From positions 15,455,518 to 15,519,517 of the forward strand of contig OY365813.1 of assembly GCA_959347315.1 (NCBI GenBank): 64,000 bases of DNA, read 5' to 3'. This DNA comes from Bimastos eiseni (lineage: Eukaryota > Annelida > Clitellata > Crassiclitellata > Lumbricidae). Shown here one piece after another: positions 25,001-35,059 of this stretch. The notes beneath the pieces are model-generated. The model saw only the letters and a list, made by a program, of their open reading frames with translations, did not search any database and was not told the origin of the DNA. The position numbers and the translations under genes are program-made. The stretch's first letter is position 1. The number at the start of each line of letters is the position of its first letter.

Positions 25001-28000
25001 CTAAAAGAAAAAGTCCATTAAAATCATTGAACATCATATAGTTGCTAAAGAAAGCCATAAGAAATTATTGACTCAAAGATTATAAACCTGGCCTTAATAG
25101 TCTTGCTTCAACAGAATTCGTTGTATTCATTGTACACCAACAACACTTTTTATCAACACTTTATCCGTGGCCCGGTTATTTTTATACTTCGTTATACTAA
25201 AAAATTTTATTGCCCGTGCCAGCCTATAGGCAAAATGCAATAGACATTGATGACCATATAAATTTCGTTTTGCTTTGGTGATGCCTAGTTGCTGGGGGAG
25301 TGACTGACTACTCATAGCATACCATAACCTTTATATTTATTTAGTTTAACTAAAATTAATAAAAGAAGATATTATTAAAAAGATTTAGGCAACCCAGAAT
25401 TTTTGTGTGTGGCCCGGTCTCAGTTTGTATTTTCAGTCGCTGGCCCTGCAACGGGCTTCCCTTCGCTCTTTGCCTAGTGCTCTCTGCACCATGTCCCATA
25501 ACAACCGTAATACTGTCCTTTAAGCTGGGGCTGGGTGGGCCGCACTACCGAGTAGATGGTGCTGAAGGGGCACCATATAAATCCCCATAATAAATAAATG
25601 AATTGCTTACTCACCTGTTCGCATTTGCAGACCCCTTCACCTGCGATTTTGACATTGCCATTCCACACAATTCTCCTGATGACATCTAGAAACAACCGGA
25701 TCCTTCGTCTTTCGATAGAGCTCAGCAACAGGCAACACAGCCGCAAGACCTCGACGAGCGTTGCTTCCGAAATGTCCGACACTAAAACAACAATGGTCAT
25801 ATTAATTTTCACTTATTAATTCAAACTGACAAATATGCAGTAAGATTACGTAGTACAGATGATAGCAAGCTTAACATCAGTCAAATTTAACTGTATGGCA
25901 GCCTACAAAGCGCCCATCTGTCCCACCGTTCAGTTTAAAGTCGCCCATTGTGAATTGAGTCAACCTTATGGGGCTGATGGGCAACAAACCCACTGTCCTT
26001 CTGTTTTTTGTGCCAGCATAGTAGCCTTCAACCATAGAATGAAACATACTGTTGCCCAAAATACCACAGACAGTATAGTGGTTGGTGCATTGGACTATTG
26101 ATCAAGAGATCAGGGGTTCAAATCTCTGCCAAGGTGGAAATTCTGCTTGACCTGCACACCATATGTAGCCAAATCAGCCATAACGAATATACTGAACATA
26201 CACCATCGGTTGGAAGACGAGACGATACGGGAGAGGACTGGCCACCCATTCCCATATGTCCAGGATAAGAAAATGAAGTCACTAACATTTAAAATGCATG
26301 GGGCGTTGTCAACACCAAGCTTCTTAAATAAGATACCCATTCATGCACAACACTAATTCTCCCACAATAAAACAAAAATATTTCTCACCCATGGAGTTGT
26401 AATAAGCATGATCAAATCTAAGCTCGCAGTTCGTCAACTGAAGATTCCCAGTCAGTGATACTTTGCAATCATCTTGCTGAACAGCGCTATCAACCAAACC
26501 AAATGATTGCTGTTCTGAGCCTTCGAATCCATACTCATCAAACGACGACAGAGCAGTTTCGTACAACTCATTCGACTCGGCAGACAGCATGCTCAGAATC
26601 AGGGACGCGTTACCGATGTCGACTTCCGCAGGGGAGTTTCTTCTTAAGTAAATTTCAAGGGCAGGATTTCTCGGAAGGGTGATCCCATCCTGGACTTTCT
26701 TCCTGAGGCTTGAACCTCGAGCATCGAGGTCATCTGATAAGATTGAGCAGCGCGCACAGGTCGCTCTCCGTGAAACGAAAGATTTGTTGCTCGTCGGAAT
26801 ACAGTGAGAAGAGAGTCCAGAGTCTGACTCGTGCATCTCAAAGAGGAGCTGGCCGTGAACATCATCTTCTGAACATATACAGAACTGGTTCCTCTGTGAC
26901 AATGTGTTCTCCTTGGTGGCATCACGCTTCTTCTGTCTGCCGTTTCTTTTCAAAGTGTCTGAAATTCAAACGTTACTAGTACACAAGAAATATTTTCCTT
27001 TTTTGTTGCTTTTATTTGTTAGTGGAACATTAAACAATGCCCAAGTTCAATTAAATTCATAATATAAAATATAAATCAATATAATATAACTTCAATTTCT
27101 ACAGTTCAGCACAATCAGCTCTGTCGAATACCTTCTATGCCATTATTTGTGCCTGCCTTCTCATAAGTTCAAACTCACAGTTAAATGTCTTTTAGATAGC
27201 GCAACAGGTTGAATGATTGGCATAAAGATCAGAAGAATTGGGTGCATTAGTCTTTTGAATAAATAAACGAATATTATTATTAACGAATACTATTATCATT
27301 ATTATCAATTGTAAAACTAATTACATCTGCTTTGCCTCACATTGGAAAAAAATCCCCTCTATCGAAGAACAATTGAAACTTGATGATACACCCTTACCTG
27401 TAGTAAAATCTACGAAATTTCTAGGAGTCTATGTTGACCAATTCCTTACTTGGAACACACATATTGAAAAATTCTCCTCAAAAATATTGGAATTATATCA
27501 CACATTGCATACCTAATACCTAAAACAATTTGCATGAACCTTTACTTTTCCTTAATTCATCCCTACTTAACCTACTGTAGTGTAATTTGGGCGGCAAACT
27601 ATCACTCACGGTTGAATTAGTTGTACTTCAAAATCGAGCATTTAAAATCATTAGAAAAACCTCCTTGCCTGATACCTCTTTCCTTCCCATATTGCAAGTA
27701 TCGCAAATAACGCTATGCCAGGCAATTGAATTTGTATATAAGTTTATCAATAAATTACTACCTTCTGCTTATTTGAACTACCTCAAACCACTTCAACTAG
27801 CTAATCCATATTATTTTAGAAATGTTAATGATTATCAGCCTATTTTTCCTCGTACAAACACGCGTAAATTCTCAATTGCCTACACTGGTCCCATAGCATG
27901 GAATTGCCTACCAAACGAAATCCGGAATATAAACCACTATGAAACCTTTAAATACCGACTCCGTAAGCACCTATTGACTCACTCTACATGAAGTGCCTAT

Positions 28001-31000
28001 TTCTTCACAATCTGTTACATTTGTATACTTTTTATTAATTAACTAGTTAGGTATAGTAACTTTACCATCTTACTGAATGGTCCATACGTCATCCACCACT
28101 ACTTAATTTCATCTCCGTAATTGGGTGACCCTGCCAGTGGGATCTCGGTCCCTTAAGGGTTTTTCCATTATTGTTTTATTTATTACTCTGTGTAACATCA
28201 GATGGTTTAATAAAAAAATTTTAATTCTTACTCTGATGCTATTAGTTCATAACTAAATTAATAATGATGTATAAATTATATACATTAATTTGTTCACAGA
28301 GAATTTGTTACCTACATTTGTATAATGATGGTGAAACAATAAAAAAACTGTGGTTATGGTTATGAATAATCATTCACCATTGTTGATGTCACCAAAATCT
28401 GAAAACAACATTTGATTCAATCCTTGGATGAGCAATATCTTTTCCGATTAATCATCAACTTAGTATTTTAAAATCACTCTTTGTTCTGCAGAATCTGCAG
28501 TCATCAGCTGCAATAAAGGTATTAGTGTAACTTACCAGTAACTCCAGCAAACACGGGATACAGTCTGTATGTGAAAAGCGGATCGATAACACACGCGAAA
28601 TAGTTTTCCACGAAGTCAAACGCGTGAGTCAGGCACCTAGAACTAGTTGACACCTCACCCATTGGCCAGTTGACCAGTGATTGCAATGCTTCCAACACAT
28701 ATCCAGGAAAGAGTTCTACAAGGAAAAGAAAAACTGCCTTGTAATTACAAAAGTACTATTGCCAGAAGGGGAGATGGACAAGAGGAAGATCAAGACAGAT
28801 GATGCTTGACTCGATGATGACAGATGGATATGGAAAACTTAGGGGTCCAACAGCGAGAGGAGTTGCGAAGTCAGACATTCGAAAAGGCAGATAGGTAGAA
28901 GAAGTATTGCCATGTACCCCCACAACAGGTTCACTTCTTTTGAAAGTAAAAGAGTAAGGTTATTTGATTGTAGGTGCAGATACTACCAATTGTAAAACAC
29001 AAGGACAACAGAAATCATCAAGAACATCACAGCACAACATAGCCTGACTTGAATGTAACCAACGTCAGCTACACAGTTTCACCATTCCCTTCAACACAAA
29101 ACATTTTCTTCATTGGTTAATATAAATCTGTAATGTAGTGTAACAGAATACTGTATAGCATGTCTCAGGACCCTCTCAAAGGCGCTGCGTACTCAGCTAT
29201 CAATCAGTCGTGAAAGGGTGTGCCTCTGATGTTCGAGAAACTGTCGCGCAGTCGGCAATGATGGGGCAAATTTCATTCGGTAAATTGTACAATGGATGAA
29301 ACGAGAGTCGATCCGCAGCCAAATCCAAGTTTTACGAGTTGTGTAATACCAAGTATGCGTTTTGAAAATTAAAAAAGTCTCATTCTCTTGATATTTTTAA
29401 TTTGGCAATTTGCACAATTTTTATTAATACATGGTTCTGCCTCAGTTTACACTAGGAAGTAGTACAATAGTAACTAGTACAAGTAACATTATTAATGTTT
29501 TGAGTTAGGTCAATTGTCATTTTTTAAATAAAAATATCTCATTTGCGCTTGTCCGCATAATGCCGAGTACTATGAAACTCGGTCGAGTCGACTTAAGTTT
29601 TGGTTCAACCCTAAGTTGCTCCATAATGACAAAGACATGACTTTCTTCTCTGGATTGCTTCACTTCAATTTTTTCCTGTCTTAGCACAGGATATGCATGA
29701 AGGAAATAATTGTAAGAACGTAGAGCATGGAATGCATAACCTAAGGGGCCATTCACACATTGTATAACGCATATAATCCCAATTTTTGACCAACCCCGCT
29801 ACCCCTAATAACGTTATATAACAGCAGCTGTGACCCCCCACCCATATATTATATAACAGATATGCTACCCACCCCCCTACCCCACCCCAGTCTATGAGCA
29901 CATTAAAAGACATACAATCGACATAACTGAATTGCACAATTTGACACTTTTATAACAATACGATGTTAGTTAGCATTTTAATAGTAGTGATTCTACACTA
30001 TTCTACGTAATACCCCTTGAGTGTTATATAAAATGTGAGCGGCCCTAAGATAAAGGCTATGTATTTGCGTAGACAATACCTGATCAGAAACCGTGCGTCT
30101 GATGCCAACTGGCTTTCACAGTTTCAAATAACGGATGTATGATTGTGCACGGTAAATTTTTACAAACATCTCAAAACACAGAAAAAATTGCTCATCTGTA
30201 CCTCTGTACCTAGTAAGTTATAATTCATTGTTATAAATACATGTTGGCCTAATGTGACAGCAAAAGCATTGAGCACATGGATGCAATGATCACATTTGCT
30301 GTTTCTCCATGACAACAGCACATGTGTACCCTGGTTAAAGCAAGTAAGTAAGTAAGTATAGCCTTTATTGCACCATCTGAAGAGGCACAATGGACACATA
30401 AATTGTATGTAAAATAAGACATTACATGTAATATAAATGCATAGCAATAATATATATGGTAATAATGTTGTGTAGCAATGATGGGATGTGGTGCCATAGT
30501 GGTATGTTCTGTGCCTTGCGACCAAAGGGTCGCAAGTTCGAACCCACCTCAAGTCACTGTGCAGCGACCTTGGACAAATTGCTCACTCATAATTGTCTGT
30601 GCAGAAAGCAATGGGAAACCACCTCACTCATCTTATCCCCAGGTGACGTAAAGCCAATGGACCTCAGGGCAGATCATCATAGAAATGTTATCACATATGC
30701 CCAAAGAGTAAAGCATTCGGGTGATGAATCCGTGTCATGGAAATTCGATCAAACAATGGGGCAATGTGTTTTTAAAACCCTTGTGCACATCGTGTGACCA
30801 ATGTTTTTCTACTATGCTCAGCTATAGTACCTGTTCAATGTGCACTAATTTGGGAACAGTTTTTTAATGCACAAATTTATATAGAGCATACTGTAACAAG
30901 AAGAGATGTCCGTTCACCTTCGTCTTGCACTGAGACCCGAGTTTCATACAGATTATCCAACAGATTTCTCAAGTTGATCACAGATGTATCAAACACGGAG

Positions 31001-34000
31001 TTCAAGTCCATCACAGAAAGTAATTTACGCAACCTAGAGCAGAAAGACATTAAATATATAAAAAAGGGAATTCGTCATCATGATCACGCTAAAGACAAAT
31101 GGAACACAACATAATGTAAATGTAACTATTAGTAGTAGCTTCTATCGCAACTTAGGGATTCTTTACGCGTATAGCACCATAGAAGTAGCTTGCGCTCCAT
31201 AAACGGTCATAATTACAATTACTATTTACAACTACAGCCTTAGAAAGCATTAACATTCAGGCTCATTTTGTAATTTAATGGCAACTTTCAGTCATTTCCA
31301 CATTCCTAATTATTGTGAATTTGTATTTATGGATTTATAAATTGCCTCTCCCAATTAACCTAATCAGAGGCACTCCCAGGGCAAAGAGCCCAAGTCTTCA
31401 GGAGACTGTTAGGTGCAGCTCAACACATGCTAAAAATCATGGGATGAATCATAGCTATAAGGAAGATGATTCCAGAGCAAGACTATCAATCCAGAGCAAG
31501 AGGCTAGCTGGTGCATATGCACGGTGTTGGGTAGAAGCAGTCCAAGTCACCGATAGGTCACAGAGGACAACCAGAAGCAGACAAAGGAGGTCAACGAATA
31601 AGATCATAAAGATAGTGTGGTGGGGCCTGACCCAAAAATGATCTCAAAGTGAAGAATAGAACTTCAATGCGAATACGAACAAATCGGAAGAATGAGCGGA
31701 AGGCATTGTAAGTGGTCAATCATGAAAATCGACAGTGAGACAATTCCAAAATGACAATAATGCCGAAAGTAATGAAACATCAACACACCTTTGACAGAAA
31801 TCTAGAAGTAACTGCAGCTCAGACGGTGACTTCGCTTGGGATAGATACGAATTTGATTTGATCAGAGGCTCAAAATCCATTTCTGGTTCAATGACTGGTT
31901 CAAATAGTGAGGCCTTATGAGCATCCAGTACATTACTGAGCGTTCCAGTCTCGAACTTTTTCAGTTGTTTTGTTTTAAATAACGAAGCTGTACGAGCGTC
32001 CAAATCGTTCCTCACTGTTCCAGTCTCAAACGCATTTAGTTGTTCCATTTTTAGAAAATCACTTGCCCTAAGATTTTCCTCTGCTGACAGATTTTGTGGC
32101 AATTGGGCATGCACACCCAGTTTCGTGTCGAATGGCCCCAATTCAGACCAGATCGTCTCACGACTAATTGCTGGGTACCTTCTTGCCGAATCGGTTCTCT
32201 TTAATGGTTCATTAGATCTGTCTCTGAGCCCAGCATTATCTGAGAACTCCTTTCGTAATCTCAAAGACAGGCTCGGCACACAAATTCTGTGTGCTTTTGT
32301 GTCCCCTGCTTTTGAAAACTGGCTTTTTACTCTTGACACTGAATGTCTTCTGTGTAAACCTGGCAATTCAGAACATCCACTGGACCATTTTTCATCAAGA
32401 GCTGCCTCGTGAGCAGACAAGCGTGGCGCACAACCTCTTGGAGCATTTCTGGCATCAGTGCTTGTACCATTGGCACCTGTCCCTGAAGTGAAATTTATTT
32501 TTCCAAAAGTTGGTGAACCAAACAGTTCTCTAGCCAGCATTTCTTCGCCGATAGAAGGATGAGGTGCTACAGTCGAGGGTACCTGCCTTGTGCCTGTTTT
32601 CGGAGAATTATAAAGTGCCTTTTGTTCTTCTTGAACAACACAATTTGTGTTCTCTGTCTGAACCTCTTCTACTTGACTGTATGAGTTACAGTTCAAGCCT
32701 CGGGCTATTTCAACCTCACAAATTTGGTGATCGTTCAGAGCCTGGCATGGTAATCCCCATTCACCAAAGGCTTCATAGTCACAGAACCTATAATACAGCA
32801 TAAAACCATGTACCATTAAATAAACATATCAAAGTCAATAAAAATCAACACTATATGCAAGTACCAAGAAGACAGCCATGTTCATTTAGGCCACACAGGG
32901 TCCACTTGTAGGCCTCCAGAGGATCACAGTGAGACTAAATGGACCCAGTGGCTATGGCTAAGTTGGTATGTTCTAACTACAATTTGCCAATCAATCCATG
33001 TCAAATCCCGTCAGCACATTCAGTAAAGATAACAATGCAGAGGATTGGATCCAGTATTAAAATTGGTTCTTCATAAATATTGTATTTTATTTATTTGCCA
33101 AACTATAGCACTCTGATGTACAGGCATCTGACAAACTAAGTCAAAAATAGAAACACAGTTAAAATTCAATCAATGATTCAATCCATGGTTCAATTAATCT
33201 AACAACAGAGAAACCTTTCCTTGTATGACTTGGCAACTGTCAAATTCCCTCAACCAATTGAGATACAAACCAGACACAAAGGTGAGTGCATCAGTAGACC
33301 AATGCTCTCACACATATTTTTACATTATATATCAAATAATGTATAAAATATGTTTCTCACATATTCCAAAAATGTAAGAAAAATACTGGTCGACCAGTCA
33401 TCTAGATGTACGGACCAGTCAACAGCAGTCATCTAGATGTACGGACCAGTCAACAGCGGCGGCCTCTTGCTCTGCAACACGCTCCATTGGCATTGCGCTT
33501 GTTGCCCAGGGTCACTAACTCATTTTATACTTGCCTTAAAACTGTTCTTTTCAAATAGTGGCCTTGAAGGAGCGCTATATAAATCTTTGAAATTAATCAA
33601 TGAATGAACAGCTAACGAATGCATATGCCATATTTATAGCACATTATCTATAAAATCAAGATCTTGATCACCCACCTGTAAAGTGCTCTGTTATCCTGGA
33701 TTTTGTCATTGTCGTAAGCTTTCTCTCGAACATCTACAAGCATCCTCTCAAGTCTCTGCATTGTCTGGATTAGGGCAAGAGTTTGTTCTCGAGTAAAGTC
33801 CACCTTAAAACGATCAGTCTTCAGTTGTTCCTGAAGCCATGTAACGGCTTCTGAGGCAACGAAGCAGTTCTGGTGAAACTTGAAAGAACGGAAGTGTCGT
33901 CCTGTCGGGCAGCTTGTACGGAACATCTTACTGGCGGCTTTATACTGCAAGGAATATTACAACAAAAGTGATTTATTTTCTAGATTATGTAGATCTTGAT

Positions 34001-34627
34001 GCAATGCTTTCAGCAGATAATCTTTGAGGATTTTATCCAGTTTTAAGCTGATCTGTTCATCAAGCGCTTGATCCAAGACTGGTTCAGCTGAGAATAATAT
34101 AAATCACGCAAAGACCTGAAACGGATTAAGAATTACATCGGTAACTGCAACCCCTCAACAAGTTCTGCATGAGATGGGTGCAGTGGCAAATAACGGAATT
34201 GAATCAATGGAGCGTGATAAATAATTATGAAACACTATAATTTTTTTAAAAACATACAATCGATTAGATGTTAATTAACCAAGGCAAACTGCCCGTCGTA
34301 ATCTTTCAGACACTCCGGCATGTTACCCGCAGGTGTATTGGAGTATAATAAATAATTAAGAAAGGCTATTATTTGAAAAACTACGTATTTAATTAGAAGC
34401 AAACTTACCCATAACGTCAAGGCGAACTGCCCGTCGTAATCTTTCAGACACTCCGGCATGTTACCTGCAGGTGTATTGGAGTATAATAAATAATTAAGAA
34501 AGGCTATTATTTGAAAAACTACGCATTTAATTAGAAGCAAACTTACCCATAACGTCAAGGCGAACTGCCCGTCGTAATCTTTCAGACACTCCGGCATATC
34601 ATCCGCAGACCAACGTAATCCGTTCAT
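21979..34627 (-). CDS. DEPDC1: DEP and RhoGAP-like domain protein, DEPDC1 family (complete)
   Basis: Members of this family are DEP plus inactive-RhoGAP-like proteins; human DEPDC1/DEPDC1B are G2/M-expressed regulators of mitosis and adhesion. Exons on the minus strand: 34627-34547, 33944-33676, 32787-31789, 31033-30918, 28715-28536, 26958-26389, 25781-25615, 25000-24815 (end less certain), 23633-23451, 22095-21979. All phases agree, giving 955 codons. DEP domain is about residues 20-117 (NCFVASEAVTWLQ, ...ALYRF); linker 118-449 is long and disordered-looking; the RhoGAP-like region (LVNWP, LRLCCLLLSSIERRR) is split by a 190-residue insert exon (549-738). The C-terminus carries TYCSRIS, a short amphipathic helix and FEKAYPDIYHERFP, which match the human C-terminus. 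No classical Arg-finger motif is seen. The start is ATG 34627; upstream in-frame stops exclude earlier ATGs. Paralogue A versus B cannot be decided. Confidence 0.93.
22375..22490 (+). repeat. Dispersed repeat family, copy B (in the last DEPDC1 intron)
   Basis: TAGTTGCAGTTTAACAAC, TTGGCGCCGCCCTCCTCCTG, CTTGGGACTGGCACTG. Ends near CAGTGGCGAAGC. Confidence 0.5.
23451..23633 (-). CDS. DEPDC1: DEPDC1 exon 9 (C-terminal helix)
   Basis: The acceptor is TTCTTTTAG, phase 0. It encodes VPVTYCSRISSDEYQLQ, then TEAELRKLLQDIISNKTI. It aligns with human LPTYSYCKQIS...AAIAELLENIIKNRSL. The donor AAG|GTAGAT leaves phase 0. Confidence 0.93.
24060..24175. repeat. Tandem duplication, about 57 bp
   Basis: Two copies of TTAGTTC(T/C)T(T)(C/G)TTATGCA...ATGCATGACAACTA with diverged ends, in a DEPDC1 intron. 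Confidence 0.55.
24337..24450 (-). CDS. Possible alternative DEPDC1 exon
   Basis: On the minus strand after CTCAAG an open stretch reads DKGTGEKESKGLFTEENAEV and on to GDHMEYRI, then TAG. It could be an alternative 3' exon after exon 8, or part of an internal exon using an earlier acceptor or donor. Its composition is protein-like, but I see no match to the human protein, and the gene model closes without it. Confidence 0.25.
   Translation of the reverse strand, partial: DKGTGEKESKGLFTEENAEVLWNLVVQCFGDHMEYRI
24815..25000 (-). CDS. DEPDC1: DEPDC1 exon 8 (3' boundary uncertain)
   Basis: The acceptor is CTTTTAG, phase 0. It encodes MVCRLATALFRC and SSLAAVFFRYGEFILDWP, similar to human MIHTFSRCV...LVSFLMDHHQEIL. 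Donor GCG|GTAAAG at 24815 leaves phase 0 and joins exon 23633-23451 directly. An alternative donor AG|GTGCCA at 24855 leaves phase 2 and would need an extra exon. Confidence 0.8.
25400..25595 (+). mobile_element. LINE-like 3' tail in DEPDC1 intron 7
   Basis: It ends GGTGCTGAAGGGGCACC then ATATAAAT and a (TAAA)-rich tail, overlapping the end of the intron next to exon 7. The stem has G-C/A-T swaps relative to the AGCGCC form. Confidence 0.5.
25615..25781 (-). CDS. DEPDC1: DEPDC1 exon 7 (LRLCCLLL block)
   Basis: The acceptor is TTGTTTTAG. It encodes VSDISEATLVEVLRLCCLLL and then SSIERRRIRLFLDVIRRI, matching human ALQLCCLLLPPPNRRKLQLL. The donor CAG|GTGAGT leaves phase 0. Confidence 0.94.
26072..26280 (+). 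mobile_element. tRNA-derived SINE in DEPDC1 intron 6
   Basis: A-box-like TAGTGGTTGGTGC, B box AGGGGTTCAAATCTCTGCC, then GGGAGAGGACTGGCCACCC; the same family as 20983-21148. The tRNA body is not foldable as a functional tRNA. Confidence 0.65.
26389..26958 (-). CDS. DEPDC1: DEPDC1 exon 6 (570-nt phase 1-1 insert exon)
   Basis: The acceptor is GAATTTCAG and the donor ATGG|GTGAGA, with phase 1 at both ends and a length divisible by three, so it can be skipped without a frameshift. It encodes a basic, polar, low-complexity segment (LKRNGRQKKRDATKEN...) inserted between two conserved GAP-like blocks, the position of the alternatively included large exon of human DEPDC1. Confidence 0.87.
27320..28235 (+). 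mobile_element. LINE 3' part (RT C-terminus and 3' tail) in DEPDC1 intron 5
   Basis: It reads LPVVKSTKFLGVYVDQFLTW, then in a shifted frame LIHPYLTYCSVIWAAN, then the 134-codon frame 27587-27991 with LQNRAFKIIRK, YTGPIAWNCLP and FKYRLRKHLL. This is the CR1/L2-type C-terminus with at least two frameshifts. Its 3' tail holds TCCCTTAAGGGT and ends TTTAATAAAAAAATTTTAA. It is antisense to DEPDC1. Confidence 0.85.
28536..28715 (-). CDS. DEPDC1: DEPDC1 exon 5 (RhoGAP-like core)
   Basis: The acceptor is TTCCTTGTAG. It encodes LFPGYVLEALQSLVNWP, then VENYFACVIDPLFTYRLYPVF, aligning with the human LANWP...PLLTFEYYELF block. The donor ACTG|GTAAGT leaves phase 1. Confidence 0.92.
28765..28900 (+). mobile_element. 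Possible LINE C-terminal relic
   Basis: One frame reads RWTRGRSRQMMLDSMMTDGY, resembling the RGRPR...LD basic tail of RTE/Jockey-type LINE polymerases. Short and degraded, in DEPDC1 intron 4 just upstream of exon 5. Confidence 0.35.
29743..30047. mobile_element. MITE in DEPDC1 intron 4
   Basis: Ends AAGGGGCCATTCACAC and its imperfect inverse TGTGAGCGGCCCTTA-like at 30034-30047, with TATAAC next to each end. The interior is AT/C-rich and non-coding. Confidence 0.55.
30484..30720 (+). mobile_element. tRNA-derived SINE in DEPDC1 intron 4
   Basis: It has GTGCCATAGTGGTATG (A box) and GCAAGTTCGAACCCACC (B box) followed by CCTTGGACAAATTGCT. A different family from the copies at 20983 and 26072. 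Confidence 0.55.
30918..31033 (-). CDS. DEPDC1: DEPDC1 exon 4 (start of RhoGAP-like region)
   Basis: The acceptor is TTTCTGCTCTAG. It encodes LRKLLSVMDLNSVFDTSVIN and then NLRNLLDNLYETRVSVQDE. The donor GAAG|GTGAAC leaves phase 1. It is too short to stand out as an ORF but is fixed by phase on both sides. Confidence 0.88.
31789..32787 (-). CDS. DEPDC1: DEPDC1 exon 3 (long linker)
   Basis: 999 nt, acceptor TGTATTATAG, donor CAAAG|GTGTGT. It encodes a polar, Ser/Glu-rich linker much longer than in human DEPDC1, containing two tandem copies of a segment with core FETGT...LDA..ASLF (about 31905-32060). It ends with ELQLLLDFCQR, entering the GAP-like region. Confidence 0.9.
33389..33460. repeat. 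Tandem duplication, about 35 bp
   Basis: Two copies of CAGTCATCTAGATGTACGGA followed by CCAGTCAACAG, in DEPDC1 intron 2. Confidence 0.7.
33470..33604 (+). mobile_element. LINE-like 3' tail in DEPDC1 intron 2
   Basis: It ends GGAGCGCTATATAAATC followed by AATGAATGA. Its sequence resembles the tail at 25400-25595. Confidence 0.5.
33676..33944 (-). CDS. DEPDC1: DEPDC1 exon 2 (DEP domain)
   Basis: The acceptor is ATTCCTTGCAG. It encodes YKAASKMFRTSCPTGRH through EQTLALIQTM to DNRALYR, i.e. most of the DEP fold. The donor TACAG|GTGGGT leaves phase 2 and rejoins exon 3 as LYRF, the family motif. Confidence 0.94.
34283..34597 (-). repeat. Tandem triplication (138-bp unit) of DEPDC1 exon-1 end plus intron start
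   Basis: The codons for MPECLKDYDGQFAL start at 34597, 34459 and 34321, exactly 138 bp apart. The first two copies keep the same TGG|GTAAGT donor (exon-like ends at 34547 and 34409); the third diverges after FAL. The two intervening intron segments differ at only about two positions. Because 138 is a multiple of three, the frame stays open through all copies. Confidence 0.9.
34547..34627 (-). CDS. DEPDC1: DEPDC1 exon 1 (start codon)
   Basis: 27 codons, MNGLRWSADDMPECL...FALTLW, with donor TGG|GTAAGT in phase 0. The 3' part of this exon and its donor are repeated twice more in the following intron (see the tandem repeat at 34283-34597). Confidence 0.88.
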
Positions 34628-34780
34628 ATTCGTACTCGTATCCAATGCAGTCACGTATTACTAGAATATACACTTTACTGCAACTCTTAATACCCTTCTA
34701 CGCTCAAGGTCTTAAATGCTTCCGATTGATGTGAAAATTAACAAGCACAGCTACACTCTGGTAATTGTTGTTGCGAGAGA

Positions 34781-34832
34781 TTTAAATCAGTCGCTCTCCT
34801 TTCCCATTGGCCGCCTCGCAAAAAACTTCCGG
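34781..34832 (-). promoter_or_regulatory. Candidate DEPDC1 promoter boxes: ETS, CCAAT, CHR-like
   Basis: Read on the minus strand toward the gene: CCGGAAGT (34832-34825, ETS type), CCAAT (34810-34806), then TTTAAA (34786-34781, a CHR variant), about 150 bp before the start codon. CCAAT followed by CHR is the arrangement of NF-Y/DREAM-controlled G2/M genes. The boxes are seen; regulation is inferred. Confidence 0.4.
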
Positions 34833-35059
34833 TTAACATAAGGTGAGTAAGGTAGCGATAATAAGCACGAAGTTCTGTCTTGTTCTGTGCTCAAACGTAA
34901 CAGATGTCACCAAATTAATTTTTCTTTGAAGAAACTAAACGCCTTTGGTCCATAAAAATTTTTCTTCACTTTTTCTGGATAACGTTAACATATATGGTGG
35001 TTACAGAATTTAACCAAGAGATCATGCAGCGTCGTTGTTAGTAATTTTGTTTTATTGTA

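Noticed and set aside
26060..26125. tRNA gene
   Set aside because: A and B boxes are present but the cloverleaf does not close and the body continues as a SINE.
29215..29260. Hammerhead ribozyme core (CTGATG...GAAAC)
   Set aside because: The invariant A after CUGANG is missing and no stem II forms.
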